Below, piece by piece: positions 8,000-17,103 of a stretch of 64,000 nt of DNA. The number at the start of each line of letters is the position of its first letter. Position 1 is the stretch's first letter. The DNA comes from Vulcanimicrobiota bacterium (lineage in GTDB: Bacteria; Vulcanimicrobiota; Xenobia; Xenobiales; JADMJV01): positions 28,156 to 92,155 of the forward strand of contig JAEXNA010000034.1 of NCBI GenBank assembly GCA_023447635.1, read 5' to 3'. The position numbers were made by a program, and so were the translations under genes. Below the pieces are notes generated by a model. That model saw nothing but the letters and a program-made list of their open reading frames with translations, searched no databases and was not told where the DNA came from.

Positions 8000-10552
8000 A
8001 TGAATGCTCACCGCGAGGCCTTTTTCAAGTTCCCGCTCGACTCTTTTCAGGAAGAAGCTTGCCAGGCCATCGATGCCGGCGAGAACGTCCTTGTCTGCGC
8101 ACCCACCGGGGCGGGGAAGACCGCTATCGCCGAATGGGCGATGATGGTCGCCCTGACGGCCAGAAAGCGCTGTCTCTATACTACACCGCTCAAGGCGCTC
8201 TCTAACCAGAAGTTTTTCGACCTCTGCCAGATGTTTGGCGAACAGTACGTCGGGCTTTCGACCGGGGATGTCTCGGTCCGCGGCAAGGCCGACCTGGTCG
8301 TGATGACCACGGAAGTCTACCGCAACATGCTGTACGGCAACGCGCCCAGCGGCAAAGAGAAGTCGTCGGTCGACCGGGTCGCCTCGGTGATTCTCGACGA
8401 AGTTCACTTTATGAACGACGCGGACCGCGGAACGGTGTGGGAAGAGTCGATCATCTACACCCCGAAAGAGGTCCAGATTATCGGACTGTCGGCCACCATC
8501 GCCAACGCCGAAGAGATGCGCGACTGGCTAGAGCACACGCACGGTCCGACCCGCCTGGTGCAAACCGACTTTCGTCCGGTGCCGCTGCGCCATTTTTACT
8601 TCCGTAAGAACGACCTGCTCGATGTCTTTACCAAAGAGAGCATCGCGGCGGGTCGTAAAGTGGTCAACCCGCGCATGCTGCGCTACAAAGAAGAGCGCGC
8701 GCCCCGGCGTCGGGACGGCCAGCCTGCCGGGGTGACGCTGTGCGAACCTCGTAAACTTGTCGAGCGCCTGGAACAGCGCGACATGCTGCCGGCCATCTAT
8801 TTCGTCTTCTCCCGCAAAGGCTGCGAGAAGCTTCTCGAAGAGAGTCGCGGTGCGGTCACCCTGACCTCGGCCGAACGGAAGGCGCTGGACCGGGCGGTGC
8901 TGGCCCGGGCGGCGAGCAATCCCGAAATCCTCGACCATCCGGATCTCGATTCGCTTCGGCGCGGGATGGCGGTACACCACGCGGGGATGCTCCCTCTCTG
9001 GAAGTCGCTGGTGGAAAGTCTGTTTGCCCAGGGTCTGGTCAAGGTGGTGTTCGCCACCGAGACGCTGGCAGCCGGCATCAATATGCCGGCCCGTACCACC
9101 GTGATTTCGGCGCTGTCGAAGTTCACCGGTGACGGGTTGCGTCCGCTCACCGGGAGCGAAATGCTGCAGATGTCTGGGCGAGCCGGTCGACGCGGTATGG
9201 ACTCGGCGGGTAACGTGGTGATCGGAGCCCATCCCAAGGAGCCGGTCGAGATGGTGATCAGTCTCGCGCGGGCCCGGCCGGAAGCGCTCGAAAGCCACTT
9301 CTTGCCCTCTTACGGCATGGTTCTGAATCTGCTCCAGCGTCGTCCTCTGGCAGCCGTGAAAGAGCTGCTCGATCGTTCCTTCGGACAGTTCTTGCATCGG
9401 CGTCGACAGGAAAGAATGGGCCTGGATGCGGCGCGACTGGGCGAAGAGTTCCAGCCGCCTTGTCCCGACGAACCGGGAGATCGCAAAGCGTACCTGAAGG
9501 CGACCGGCCGACGGCGTGCTCTGCGCGGAATGCTGCGGGACTACGATCGCGCCATCTCTCGCTGCCGCGACAACTCTCTGCAGGCCCTGCAGTCGGAAAA
9601 GCGCGAGATCGAACAAGAGTTGGGCGAGATCGCCACATTGCGCCACGCTAGTCCGTGCCACGGCTGTTCGGTGTTTCACGAGTGTGGTGAGCTGTATGAA
9701 AAGTTAGGAGAGTCGGACAAGCCTTCCTACTGGGACGAGTTCCAGGCTCTGGTCAGCGTGCTGACCGAGACCGCGCATCTCGAGAACGAGCAGCCGACCG
9801 AGGTTGGTCGCATGATGGCTCAACTCCGGGCCGAGAACATCTATGCCGTGGGCGAGACCATGCTGGGGCCGGTGATGGACGACATCGAAGAGCTTGCTCC
9901 GCCGCAGTTCGCCGCCATCTGCTGCCTTCTGGTCTCCGAGCCGGTACGACGCGACCCTCGCCTCGAACCGCCCGCCATCTCGCGCAAGAGCCGGCCGATT
10001 CTGACTAAGATTCTGCATCTTTGCGAGGATATCGAAGCCCAGCAGTTGGACCACGGAGTGGATCGACAAGTGCCCTCGGAGACGCTGTACTGCGGGGTCG
10101 CCGAGATGTGGGCGAGCAACCTTTCCTGGGAGGCGCTGGTCGGGATCAGCGGGCTGTCCGGGGGCGACCTGTTCCGCATTCTGCGACGCACCTACGACTT
10201 GTGTCGCCAGATCGAAAACTGGTACGGGGCGCCGGACCCCCTCCGCGAACTGGCGGCCGCCACCAACCGAACCCTGCTGCGCGGACCGCTGGAGGAGAAC
10301 CTGAGCTTTTTCGAGGCGCCGGAGGGAGACCCAAACGCCTTGCACGAAAGTTCGGACCTGGCCGCAGAGCTACCGACCCTGCGGCCGCTTCGCGGAGTTC
10401 CCAGCGAACCTTCCGAGGAAGGCGGCGGCGAGCGCAAGAAACTGGTCAGGCGACGCAAGCCCCCGGCCGGTCTAGCCCGCCCCGTCGAATCGGAACAGCC
10501 CTCTCGTTCCAAATCCAAACCGCCTCGTCGCGGTAAAGTGAAAAAGAAGTGA
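8000..10552 (+). CDS. Ski2/HelY-like superfamily 2 DEVH-box RNA helicase
   Basis: An 850-residue protein. Walker A is APTGAGKTAIAEWA (about 35-48). Other motifs are TPLKALSNQK (Ia), DEVHFMND (II), LSATIAN (III), TETLAAGINMPARTTV (V) and QMSGRAGRRGMD (VI). A cysteine cluster CHGCSVFHEC follows near residue 555. A helical C-terminal region resembles the DSHCT domain of Ski2, Mtr4 and HelY proteins. The last 60 residues are very basic (KSKPPRRGKVKKK) and could bind RNA. It is expected to unwind RNA 3'-5', probably in RNA decay or surveillance. Placement between smpB and ssrA suggests a link to mRNA quality control, but that is inference. A 7-bp hairpin (7971-7989) sits just before the start. Confidence 0.93.
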   Translation: MNAHREAFFKFPLDSFQEEACQAIDAGENVLVCAPTGAGKTAIAEWAMMVALTARKRCLYTTPLKALSNQKFFDLCQMFGEQYVGLSTGDVSVRGKADLVVMTTEVYRNMLYGNAPSGKEKSSVDRVASVILDEVHFMNDADRGTVWEESIIYTPKEVQIIGLSATIANAEEMRDWLEHTHGPTRLVQTDFRPVPLRHFYFRKNDLLDVFTKESIAAGRKVVNPRMLRYKEERAPRRRDGQPAGVTLCEPRKLVERLEQRDMLPAIYFVFSRKGCEKLLEESRGAVTLTSAERKALDRAVLARAASNPEILDHPDLDSLRRGMAVHHAGMLPLWKSLVESLFAQGLVKVVFATETLAAGINMPARTTVISALSKFTGDGLRPLTGSEMLQMSGRAGRRGMDSAGNVVIGAHPKEPVEMVISLARARPEALESHFLPSYGMVLNLLQRRPLAAVKELLDRSFGQFLHRRRQERMGLDAARLGEEFQPPCPDEPGDRKAYLKATGRRRALRGMLRDYDRAISRCRDNSLQALQSEKREIEQELGEIATLRHASPCHGCSVFHECGELYEKLGESDKPSYWDEFQALVSVLTETAHLENEQPTEVGRMMAQLRAENIYAVGETMLGPVMDDIEELAPPQFAAICCLLVSEPVRRDPRLEPPAISRKSRPILTKILHLCEDIEAQQLDHGVDRQVPSETLYCGVAEMWASNLSWEALVGISGLSGGDLFRILRRTYDLCRQIENWYGAPDPLRELAAATNRTLLRGPLEENLSFFEAPEGDPNALHESSDLAAELPTLRPLRGVPSEPSEEGGGERKKLVRRRKPPAGLARPVESEQPSRSKSKPPRRGKVKKK

Positions 10553-10559
10553 GTCTGTC

Positions 10560-13544
10560 TTGAAATCACGTGAGTTTGAGCGCCGAATGCTGCCTGCGGC
10601 GGCCACCGACCTGCGCAGCTTGGTCGAGCAGTACGTCTACCCGATCGTTGTTTGTGATGAAGATGGAGCGGTGCGCTTCTGCAACGTTCCCGCCCAGACG
10701 CTTTTTGGCGGCGTCGACCTGGTGGGCCGAGCCTTGCCGCCGGAATGGATGGACCGGGAGCGGGTCGAGTTGGAACTCGAAGGCCACCCCACCACCTTCC
10801 GCATGCTCTGGGCCGAGATCATGTGGGAGGGGAACCCCGCCTGGTACCTGCTGACCTACCCGGCCGAAGGTGGCGACTCGGACGACCTGAGGGTCCGCTT
10901 GGAGCAGTCGATCGAAATCGCTGCCATCGAAAGCGAGAAGCGCCAGCAGGTGGAAAGCGACCGCGAGAAGCTCGAAGCCAAGCTGCGCGACCTGCATCAG
11001 CGGTCCGTTTCCAAGCTTGAAGCGGCGCGGAACGCGCTGGAGACCGAGAAGGCGGAACGGCAGTCGCTGTTCGAACGCCTGAACCGACTGCGCGAAGAGA
11101 CCGACCAGCTCAAGCACCAACTCGACGAGAAGCGGTTCGAGGTCGAGGAGGCCAGCCACCGTTCGATCGAGGCGTTCGAGTCGCTGCAGGCCGAACTGGT
11201 CTCGAAGCAGAGCGCCCTGTCGCAGGCCGAAGAGAAGTCGGAGCGTTATCGCCGGGTCTACGAAGAGCTCGACGTCGAGATGACCCGTTCGCAAGAGCAG
11301 ACGGCGTTGCTTTCGGCCAAGCTCCGCACGGCTGAATCCCGCCTTGACCGAGCCCAGCGTCTGCTCGACGGGGGAAGTCTCGAGGCGATCGCCGGCGGTG
11401 GGGGAGCCGATGAAGGCGAACTCCGGGCGCTACGCGAGCGCGTTGCCGAGCTGGAGAGCGAGCTGCGACGGGCCCGCCTGGAGGCTACCGAGCCGGTCCA
11501 GGACGACGCCCTGCTGGCGAACCTGGCAGCGCTCGAGGGAGAATGCGCCGAATTGCGCCAGCGGGTCGCCGAACTCGAGGCCGCAGCCACCTCGCAGATC
11601 CCGACCGCCGATAGCGCGGAGGTCCACGAGTTGACTCGCCGTTATGACGACGCCCGCGCCGTCATCGCCGAACTGAGACTTCACAACGACCAGGAACTGG
11701 CCGAGGCGCGAGGCGCTCTGGCCAAGCTGCAGAGTCTCTACAGCGCGGCCAAGGCCAATCCGCCGGTCCGGGAGAGCTTGGAGGCGCCCGCCGCGGACCC
11801 GACCTTACAGGCGGCGCTAGAGACGGCCCAGCAGCGCATCGCCGAACTGGAAAGTACGCTCGAAAACGAGGATATGGCGTCGCTGATCGGTGCCACGGCT
11901 GGCAGCGAGGCCGCCGACCAGGCGTTGTTCGAGGCTCAGTCTCGAATCGCCGAACTCGAGGACCAGCTGGCCAGCAGCCAGACCGGCTTGACCCTGGACA
12001 ACTCGTCCTGGCAAGAGCGGATCGCCGAGCTCGAGACCCGGCTGGCTCAGGCGGGCTCCGGCGAGGATTCTCCAGAACTGACCCAACTCCGGGAGCGGGT
12101 CGCAGAACTCGAAGGGCAGGGCGGGGCGCCCGCCGAGCCAGATGGGGCGGAGAAGCAGCGGCTCGAGGCCGAGCTGGCCCAGGCTCACGCCCAGATGAAT
12201 GAGATGGCTCGCGAACTGCGTCGCACCATGGAAGGCGACCGCGAGACCAAGAAGCTGGCCTATGCCGACCAGCTGACAGGGCTGCCGAACTACAACCTGA
12301 CGGGCCAGTACCTGCAAGGCTGCTTCGAACGGAGCGGCCGCGGAGAGGGCGCGCTGGCTCTGATTTTAGTCGACCTGGATAACTTTCGTCGGGTCAACGA
12401 CGCCCTGGGAACCAAGTCCGGAGATGAACTTCTGCGCCAGGTCGGGGCTCGCTTAGAGCGGACGGTGGTAGAGAAAGATACCGCCATTGCTCGCCGAGGC
12501 GAGGATGAGTTCATGATAGTGGCCTTCCTGGAAGGAGCCACCGTCGATGGCGAGGCGCTGTCGGCTCGGGTGCGTGGGATCGCTCACAACCTGCTTAGCG
12601 AACTGATCAAGCCGTTCGAAGTGGGAGACCAGCGGGTCCAGATCACGGCCTCGATGGGCGTCGCGCTCTATCCCGGCCCGGCCGCCGACCGCGAGGCGCT
12701 GCTGGAGCAGGCCGAGCACGCGATGTACAAAGCCAAGGAGTCAGGTCGGGCGCGGGTTAGCTTCTACACCCAGGAGATCCATCAGAACCGGGACCGCAAG
12801 ATTCGGGTCGAACGGGAGCTACGGCAGGCGGTCGGGGAAGGTCAGTTCACCCTGCTCTACCAGCCGATCGTCGAGATTCCGTCTGGCAAGGTGGTCGGCC
12901 TCGAAGCGCTGGTGCGCTGGTCGCATCCCCAGCGGGGCCTGCTCGAGCCGGCCGAGTTCCTGGCCGTGGCCGAGGAGATCGGCGTGATCCTGCCGCTTTC
13001 GGACCAGATCATGACCGAAGCGCTGACCGTGGCGAAACAGAAGTTCATGAAGCGTCGCTTTATGTCGCTCAACCTCAGCCACCGTCAACTCGTCGACGCC
13101 AGTTTCCCCAGCCGCTTCATGAAGCAGTTAGAGCGCGCTCAGGTGATGCCTAACGAAGTTATGGTCGAGGTGTCCGAGAAGACGACTCGGATGGACCCGG
13201 AGCGCTCTCGCAATACGCTGGCCGCGCTGGCCCAGTGGGGGGTCGGTATCGCTTTGGACGACTTTGGCAGTGGGTCTTCCGAGCTGTCGATGTTCCGCGA
13301 GTTCCCGGTTCGTCTGGTCAAAATCGACGGCGCTCTGATCGCCAAGCTTCCCGGCGACCGCGAGACGGCCAAGCTGTGCTTTGCTATCGCTCGTCTGGCC
13401 GCCGCTATGGAGATCCCGGTGCTGGCCGAAGGGGTCGAGACCCGCGAGCAGCTCGAGATGGTGTCGAGCTTCGGATGCCAGTACGCTCAGGGCGTATTCC
13501 TACGCGAACCGGTCAACGTGAATCAACTGGTTCAGATCCTGTAG
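10560..13544 (+). CDS. PAS-like / long coiled-coil / GGDEF / EAL cyclic-di-GMP protein
   Basis: The protein is 994 residues and starts at TTG 10560, seven bases after the helicase gene. Order: a PAS-like sensor (about 18-105), a coiled coil (about 106-550) with six scattered R(V/I)AELE heptads, GGDEF (about 560-725), EAL (about 740-990). The GGDEF signature is GEDEF (RRGEDEF, about residue 643), with the second glycine replaced by Glu, and the inhibitory RxxD site is not present (VEKD instead). The EAL domain keeps EALVRW, NLSHRQL, a VEVSEK glutamate, DDFGSG, the VKIDG lysine and AEGVE. It is therefore probably a working phosphodiesterase with a weak or dead cyclase. No membrane segment. The PilZ effector at 15075 is a possible downstream target. 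Confidence 0.93.
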   Translation: MKSREFERRMLPAAATDLRSLVEQYVYPIVVCDEDGAVRFCNVPAQTLFGGVDLVGRALPPEWMDRERVELELEGHPTTFRMLWAEIMWEGNPAWYLLTYPAEGGDSDDLRVRLEQSIEIAAIESEKRQQVESDREKLEAKLRDLHQRSVSKLEAARNALETEKAERQSLFERLNRLREETDQLKHQLDEKRFEVEEASHRSIEAFESLQAELVSKQSALSQAEEKSERYRRVYEELDVEMTRSQEQTALLSAKLRTAESRLDRAQRLLDGGSLEAIAGGGGADEGELRALRERVAELESELRRARLEATEPVQDDALLANLAALEGECAELRQRVAELEAAATSQIPTADSAEVHELTRRYDDARAVIAELRLHNDQELAEARGALAKLQSLYSAAKANPPVRESLEAPAADPTLQAALETAQQRIAELESTLENEDMASLIGATAGSEAADQALFEAQSRIAELEDQLASSQTGLTLDNSSWQERIAELETRLAQAGSGEDSPELTQLRERVAELEGQGGAPAEPDGAEKQRLEAELAQAHAQMNEMARELRRTMEGDRETKKLAYADQLTGLPNYNLTGQYLQGCFERSGRGEGALALILVDLDNFRRVNDALGTKSGDELLRQVGARLERTVVEKDTAIARRGEDEFMIVAFLEGATVDGEALSARVRGIAHNLLSELIKPFEVGDQRVQITASMGVALYPGPAADREALLEQAEHAMYKAKESGRARVSFYTQEIHQNRDRKIRVERELRQAVGEGQFTLLYQPIVEIPSGKVVGLEALVRWSHPQRGLLEPAEFLAVAEEIGVILPLSDQIMTEALTVAKQKFMKRRFMSLNLSHRQLVDASFPSRFMKQLERAQVMPNEVMVEVSEKTTRMDPERSRNTLAALAQWGVGIALDDFGSGSSELSMFREFPVRLVKIDGALIAKLPGDRETAKLCFAIARLAAAMEIPVLAEGVETREQLEMVSSFGCQYAQGVFLREPVNVNQLVQIL

Positions 13545-13601
13545 CGGCGCCCTTCCCGCGTCGCGCTCTCGGGCTCTTACGGAATTGCAATGCAGCTCTG
13601 G

Positions 13602-13629
13602 TTGACTTCTAGCCTTCAGTCTCTATACT
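13602..13629 (+). promoter_or_regulatory. Sigma-70-type promoter for tmRNA with palindrome over the -10 box
   Basis: TTGACT (13602-13607) and TATACT (13624-13629) are 16 bases apart, close to the consensus for a housekeeping promoter. Transcription would begin near 13636, about 28 bases before mature tmRNA. CTTCAGT (13614-13620) and ACTGAAG (13627-13633) form a perfect inverted repeat across the spacer and the -10 box. The leader 13636-13653 is itself a GCAA-capped 7-bp hairpin. Confidence 0.7.
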
Positions 13630-13663
13630 GAAGCTGTGCTCCGCAAGGAGCACACAAGCACCC

Positions 13664-14021
13664 GGGGGTGACTGGTCTCGACGAGGGATCGGCTTCTTCG
13701 GGGAAGCGAGCCGAGCAATTCCTGTGAAGTCTCGTTAAACGCGCACCGGAAAACACAACTGCCAAACCTAAACTGGCACTAGCAGCCTAAATTGCTACAG
13801 TCGCCCTTTCCTCGCCGTTAGGGAGAGGGGTCGACTGTCAACCTTTAACGGATAGCTGCGGCGGTAATTCTCTTGACGCCAACGCGAAGCTCAAGTGAGA
13901 GACAGGGCTCGACGATCCGGTTCCGGGGAGCGGCGAGTCCAAGATAAAACTGGAACTACGCTCGTAGAAACCTCGCTGAGGGGTCTTTCGGACGCGGGTT
14001 CGAATCCCGCCACCTCCACCA
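13664..14021 (+). ncRNA. ssrA: tmRNA (10Sa RNA), one-piece
   Basis: 358 bases. The 5' GGGGGTG pairs with CACCTCC near the 3' end, followed by discriminator A and encoded CCA, giving a tRNA-like acceptor. The T-arm GGGTTCGAATCCC (13996-14008) is canonical. The tag reading frame resumes at GCA 13743 and ends at TAA 13788-13790, coding APENTTAKPKLALAA, after the alanine charged on the RNA. The LALAA end is the usual ClpXP-type degron. Together with SmpB (7368) it frees ribosomes stalled on mRNAs without a stop codon. The mature ends are inferred from pairing and may differ by a base. Confidence 0.97.
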
Positions 14022-14025
14022 AAAA

Positions 14026-14057
14026 CATCAGGACCGGCCTCGAGGCCGGTCCTGATG
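14026..14057. terminator. Bidirectional terminator, 32-bp perfect palindrome
   Basis: A perfect 32-bp palindrome centred on CTCGAG lies between tmRNA and the convergent peroxiredoxin gene. On the reverse strand it is followed by TTTTT (14025-14021), making a good intrinsic terminator for the peroxiredoxin gene. On the forward strand the T tract is poor, so it may instead act on tmRNA as a processing or stabilising hairpin. Confidence 0.8.
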
Positions 14058-14077
14058 CGTTGTAGGGGAAGAGCGTG

Positions 14078-14548
14078 CTACGCCAGGCCGGCGAGCGCCT
14101 CTTTCACCTCGGCAAGCACCGGGCTTTCACCAGCGTTGTCGGTGGACCAACGGTAGGTCACGACGCCCTCGCGATCGACCACGAAGACCGACCGTTTGGC
14201 AACGCCGCGCATCCCGTTGAAGTTCTCATAGAGGATCCCAAGGCTGCCGGCGACCTCTTTGTTGAAGTCCGAGAGCAGGGGGAAGTTCAGGTTCTGCTGT
14301 TCGGCGAAGACTCGCAGGGTAGGGCCGCTGTCGACGGAGATGCCGAACACCGTCGCACCCACATCTTCGAAGTCTTTCAGGCTGTCCCGGAACTCGCACA
14401 TCTCGGCGGTGCAGACTCCGGTGAAAGCCAGGGGGAAGAAGGCGAGGACGACCGGGCCGTTCTTCAGCGTCTCGCTCAGTCGGTGCTTCTGGCCTTTGTT
14501 GTCGACAAGTTCGAAATCTTCGACTTTGTCACCCGTGGTTGTACTCAA
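14078..14548 (-). CDS. Peroxiredoxin (AhpC/TSA, BCP-like)
   Basis: A 156-residue thioredoxin-fold peroxidase. The peroxidatic cysteine is C46 in AFTGVCTAEMC. C51, four residues between, matches the intra-helical resolving cysteine of BCP/PrxQ enzymes, so a C46-C51 disulfide mechanism is likely. FFPLAFT, FGISVD, FPLLSD and RSVFVVD are family signatures. It reduces peroxides in the cytoplasm using thioredoxin. It is monocistronic and ends at the palindromic terminator 14026-14057. Confidence 0.94.
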   Translation of the reverse strand: MSTTTGDKVEDFELVDNKGQKHRLSETLKNGPVVLAFFPLAFTGVCTAEMCEFRDSLKDFEDVGATVFGISVDSGPTLRVFAEQQNLNFPLLSDFNKEVAGSLGILYENFNGMRGVAKRSVFVVDREGVVTYRWSTDNAGESPVLAEVKEALAGLA

Positions 14549-14666
14549 ATTACTCTAAGGACCTTTCGCTGAGGCCGCGTCCCAGGCCGACCTTTCGCAC
14601 CAGAGGACGCGTCCATAATCGAGGGTGGGGGGATTCCTCACACCTGCTGGGAAGGGCTACCTCGCT

Positions 14667-14996
14667 ATGCCAGAGCCTCCCTGCCAGATCGCGCCCTCGA
14701 CTTTGTTGGTGAATAACTACCATGCGTGCCTCCGCTGGCGCCTGGAAGTCTGGTTCTCAGGACGAGCGGCCCTGGCTCCTTTGCAGGGAACGCTTCGTTT
14801 CCAGGCGCGTCTCGAGGACCTCGAAGCGACGCTGGAGTTTTTCCCAGAACGCTGCTGCTGGCGGGTCGAGGGTCCAGCAGAGCCGATGGAAGGCAGCTTC
14901 GACCGCGTCAGCAAGCGACTGCGTCAGTACTTTTCCCGCATCACGCCGAAGCCGCGCCGGGCCGTCGCATCCGATCCCGAACAGACAGGAAGCTGA
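14667..14996 (+). CDS. Small hypothetical protein
   Basis: From the ATG at 14667 the protein has 109 residues (MPEPPCQIAPSTLL). An in-frame start 42 bases upstream is possible. The centre (LQGTLRFQARLEDLEATLEFFPERCCWRVEG) looks beta-rich and there is a double cysteine. The tail is basic. No signal or membrane segment is seen and the family is not recognised. It lies 78 bases before the PilZ gene and may share its transcript. Confidence 0.5.
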   Translation: MPEPPCQIAPSTLLVNNYHACLRWRLEVWFSGRAALAPLQGTLRFQARLEDLEATLEFFPERCCWRVEGPAEPMEGSFDRVSKRLRQYFSRITPKPRRAVASDPEQTGS

Positions 14997-15074
14997 CGCA
15001 GTCACAAGAAGTCCACCTTTAGTAGTCGGGGCTTACGCGATGGGGCGAAGCGCGGTGAGGGGCGAGAGTTTATC

Positions 15075-15752
15075 GTGTTTGGCTTGTTTGGGCCCGAGAA
15101 AGTAGAGTACATCGACCTCTCCGAGGCTGTGCTCACCTACCGTTCCAGGAAGAAGAAGCACAAGGTCGGGTCGGTAGTGAAAATCGGCCTGTTAGTCCCC
15201 CTCGATGGTGCGGTGCAGACCTTGAAGCTCGAGATCGTGCTCGATTCCTTTCGCCCGCTTCCTGACGGAACCACGCTGGTCATCGGTCATATCGTGGCTC
15301 AGCCTGCGGAACTGGCGGGGCTGGCCGACCTGATGGCCACGGTCCCTCGCCCCGACCTGGGTCGCCTGGCCCGTCGCAGCGAGCGAATCCCCATCGGTAT
15401 CCGTATGCTCAGCCAGCAATTACCGGGGTTCCGAGCCGTCACGGTCGACCTTTCCCTGCACGGGGCGCAGATCCAGTGCGAAGGGATGCTAGAGCTGAAC
15501 TCTTACCTCAACGTCACCCTCGAACTCGAGATGCCGGACCTGCCCAAACTGGGGCTGCAGGCGCTGGTGGTGTGGTCGCGAGCCGAAGAAGAGCGTCGTA
15601 AGGCGTATCGTGCCGGACTAGAGTTTACCCAGCAGCATCCCGAAGTCCAGGCGCTCTGGACCAAGGCTTACAACCGTCTGCTCAAGATGCAGAACCAGTC
15701 CGTTTTGCACAAGACGATGTCGAACTCGGAATATCTTTCCAGTCGGGAATAG
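15075..15752 (+). CDS. PilZ-domain c-di-GMP effector
   Basis: The protein has 225 residues. The c-di-GMP binding signature is present: RxxxR at residues 100-104 (RRSER) and DxSxxG at 125-130 (DLSLHG), followed by the beta-barrel segment AQIQCEG and ALVVWSR. Residues 1-95 form a separate beta-rich N-terminal domain like the YcgR-type flagellar brake N-domain, which is inference. It could respond to the GGDEF/EAL protein at 10560. No membrane segment. GTG start. Confidence 0.88.
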   Translation: MFGLFGPEKVEYIDLSEAVLTYRSRKKKHKVGSVVKIGLLVPLDGAVQTLKLEIVLDSFRPLPDGTTLVIGHIVAQPAELAGLADLMATVPRPDLGRLARRSERIPIGIRMLSQQLPGFRAVTVDLSLHGAQIQCEGMLELNSYLNVTLELEMPDLPKLGLQALVVWSRAEEERRKAYRAGLEFTQQHPEVQALWTKAYNRLLKMQNQSVLHKTMSNSEYLSSRE

Positions 15753-15803
15753 CCCTCCGGGACAGACTGTTCGTTCGGCAGGAACGGCCCTGGACAACCG
15801 GTA

Positions 15804-16952
15804 ATGTCCCGCAGCATGGCCGGTGTCACACTCAACGGGGTTCACAAGATTTATCAAGGCTCGGAGCCCCTGCCCAGGCAGTGGTGGGAGTTCTGGAAGC
15901 CGGGTCGCCGGCCCAGTCAGGTTCACGTCGTAAAGGGGGCCGACCTCGAGATCAAGGACGGCGAGTTCATGGTCCTGGTAGGCCCTTCCGGCTGCGGTAA
16001 GTCCACCACCCTTCGCATGGTCGCCGGCCTGGAAGATGTGTCCAAGGGCGAGATTCGCATTGGCGACCGGGTGGTCAACGACGTCTCCCCCAAAGACCGC
16101 GACATCGCCATGGTGTTCCAGAGCTACGCCCTCTACCCTCACATGACCGTCGGGGAGAACATGGCGTTCGGGCTAAAGCTCAGGAAGTACCCGGCCGCCG
16201 AGATCGAAACTCGGGTCTCGGAAGCGGCGGCGCTGCTCGACATCACTCACCTGCTTGGGCGGCGTCCCAAAGAGCTCAGCGGCGGGCAGCGCCAGCGGGT
16301 AGCGATGGGGCGGGCCATCGTACGTCGTCCTCAGGTCTTTTTGATGGACGAGCCGCTCTCGAATCTCGACGCCAAGCTGCGGGTACAGATGCGGGCCGAA
16401 CTGCAGCGCCTGCACCACAAACTCGGGGTCACCACCATCTATGTTACCCACGACCAGACCGAGGCGATGACTCTGGGAGACCGGATCGTCATTATGAAAG
16501 ACGGTCACATCTTGCAGTGCGACACTCCGCTGAAGCTCTATCAGGAGCCGGCCGACCTGTTCGTTGCGGGCTTCATCGGTTCTCCCGGGATGAACTTCCT
16601 CAAGGCGACGGCGGGCGGCGGCAAGCTCGAGTATCCCGACTTTACCGTTCCCGCCCCGGCCGGCGCTTCGGCCCTGCAGGGCGAGGTCACGTTGGGGGTT
16701 CGCCCTCAAGCTTTTTCCGTGGGTCCCAGGGACGGCGCGGTCTTGTTGGAGACCCGACTCGACGTGATCGAGCCGTTGGGGTCGGAGAATTTTCTGGTCT
16801 GTCGTTTGGAAAAGTCCGGGCAGACCATCACGGTGCGCACCGAGGCGGCTCAGCGCTTCGCCATTGGCGACGCCGTACCGCTCTCCTTCGATCCCCAGGC
16901 CATCCACGTGTTTGGCCCCGACGGCCAGGCTGTCGCTCATCCCGCCGGGTAG
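15804..16952 (+). CDS. Sugar ABC transporter ATP-binding protein (MsmK/UgpC/MalK type)
   Basis: The protein has 382 residues. It carries Walker A GPSGCGKST, the Q-loop VFQSYALYPHMTV, the signature LSGGQRQRVAMGRA, Walker B VFLMDEPLSNLDAKLR, the H-loop YVTHDQTEAM and a C-terminal TOBE/OB regulatory domain (about 245-375). This family energises carbohydrate importers and one ATPase may serve several. No permease or binding-protein gene is next to it, so the substrate is unknown. A 25-residue insert after the first strand (PRQWWEFWKPGRRPSQ) is unusual. A second ATG at 15816 may be the real start. Confidence 0.93.
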   Translation: MSRSMAGVTLNGVHKIYQGSEPLPRQWWEFWKPGRRPSQVHVVKGADLEIKDGEFMVLVGPSGCGKSTTLRMVAGLEDVSKGEIRIGDRVVNDVSPKDRDIAMVFQSYALYPHMTVGENMAFGLKLRKYPAAEIETRVSEAAALLDITHLLGRRPKELSGGQRQRVAMGRAIVRRPQVFLMDEPLSNLDAKLRVQMRAELQRLHHKLGVTTIYVTHDQTEAMTLGDRIVIMKDGHILQCDTPLKLYQEPADLFVAGFIGSPGMNFLKATAGGGKLEYPDFTVPAPAGASALQGEVTLGVRPQAFSVGPRDGAVLLETRLDVIEPLGSENFLVCRLEKSGQTITVRTEAAQRFAIGDAVPLSFDPQAIHVFGPDGQAVAHPAG

Positions 16953-17011
16953 TCGGCCTCTCCGCCTGGGGCGGGCCGCTCTCGAGAAGGGGGCGGAATG
17001 GATGAGCGAGT

Positions 17012-17054
17012 CTCCTGGCGAAGGCGCTACCATCATCGCCGAAACCTCCAGGAG
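17012..17054 (+). promoter_or_regulatory. Possible structured leader of the JAMM-LysM gene
   Basis: CTCCTGG (17012-17018) and CCAGGAG (17048-17054) form a 7-bp stem enclosing GGCG/CGCC pairing. A second small hairpin, GGCAC-CAGGC-GTGCC, follows near 17077-17091, shortly before the start at 17104. It matches no riboswitch I know and may simply be a weak terminator for the ABC ATPase gene. Confidence 0.25.
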
Positions 17055-17103
17055 CCTGGCGATTTAGGTAGATATCGGCACCAGGCGTGCCCCCTGTAAT
17101 ACC

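Noticed and set aside
13990..14021. Separate tRNA gene suggested by a T-arm and CCA
   Set aside because: It is the 3' tRNA-like end of tmRNA. The paired 5' acceptor is at 13664.
17000..17066. 21-codon ORF and possible glycine-type riboswitch before the JAMM gene
   Set aside because: The short frame has no support and the sequence lacks the conserved core of a glycine riboswitch. Only a simple hairpin remains.
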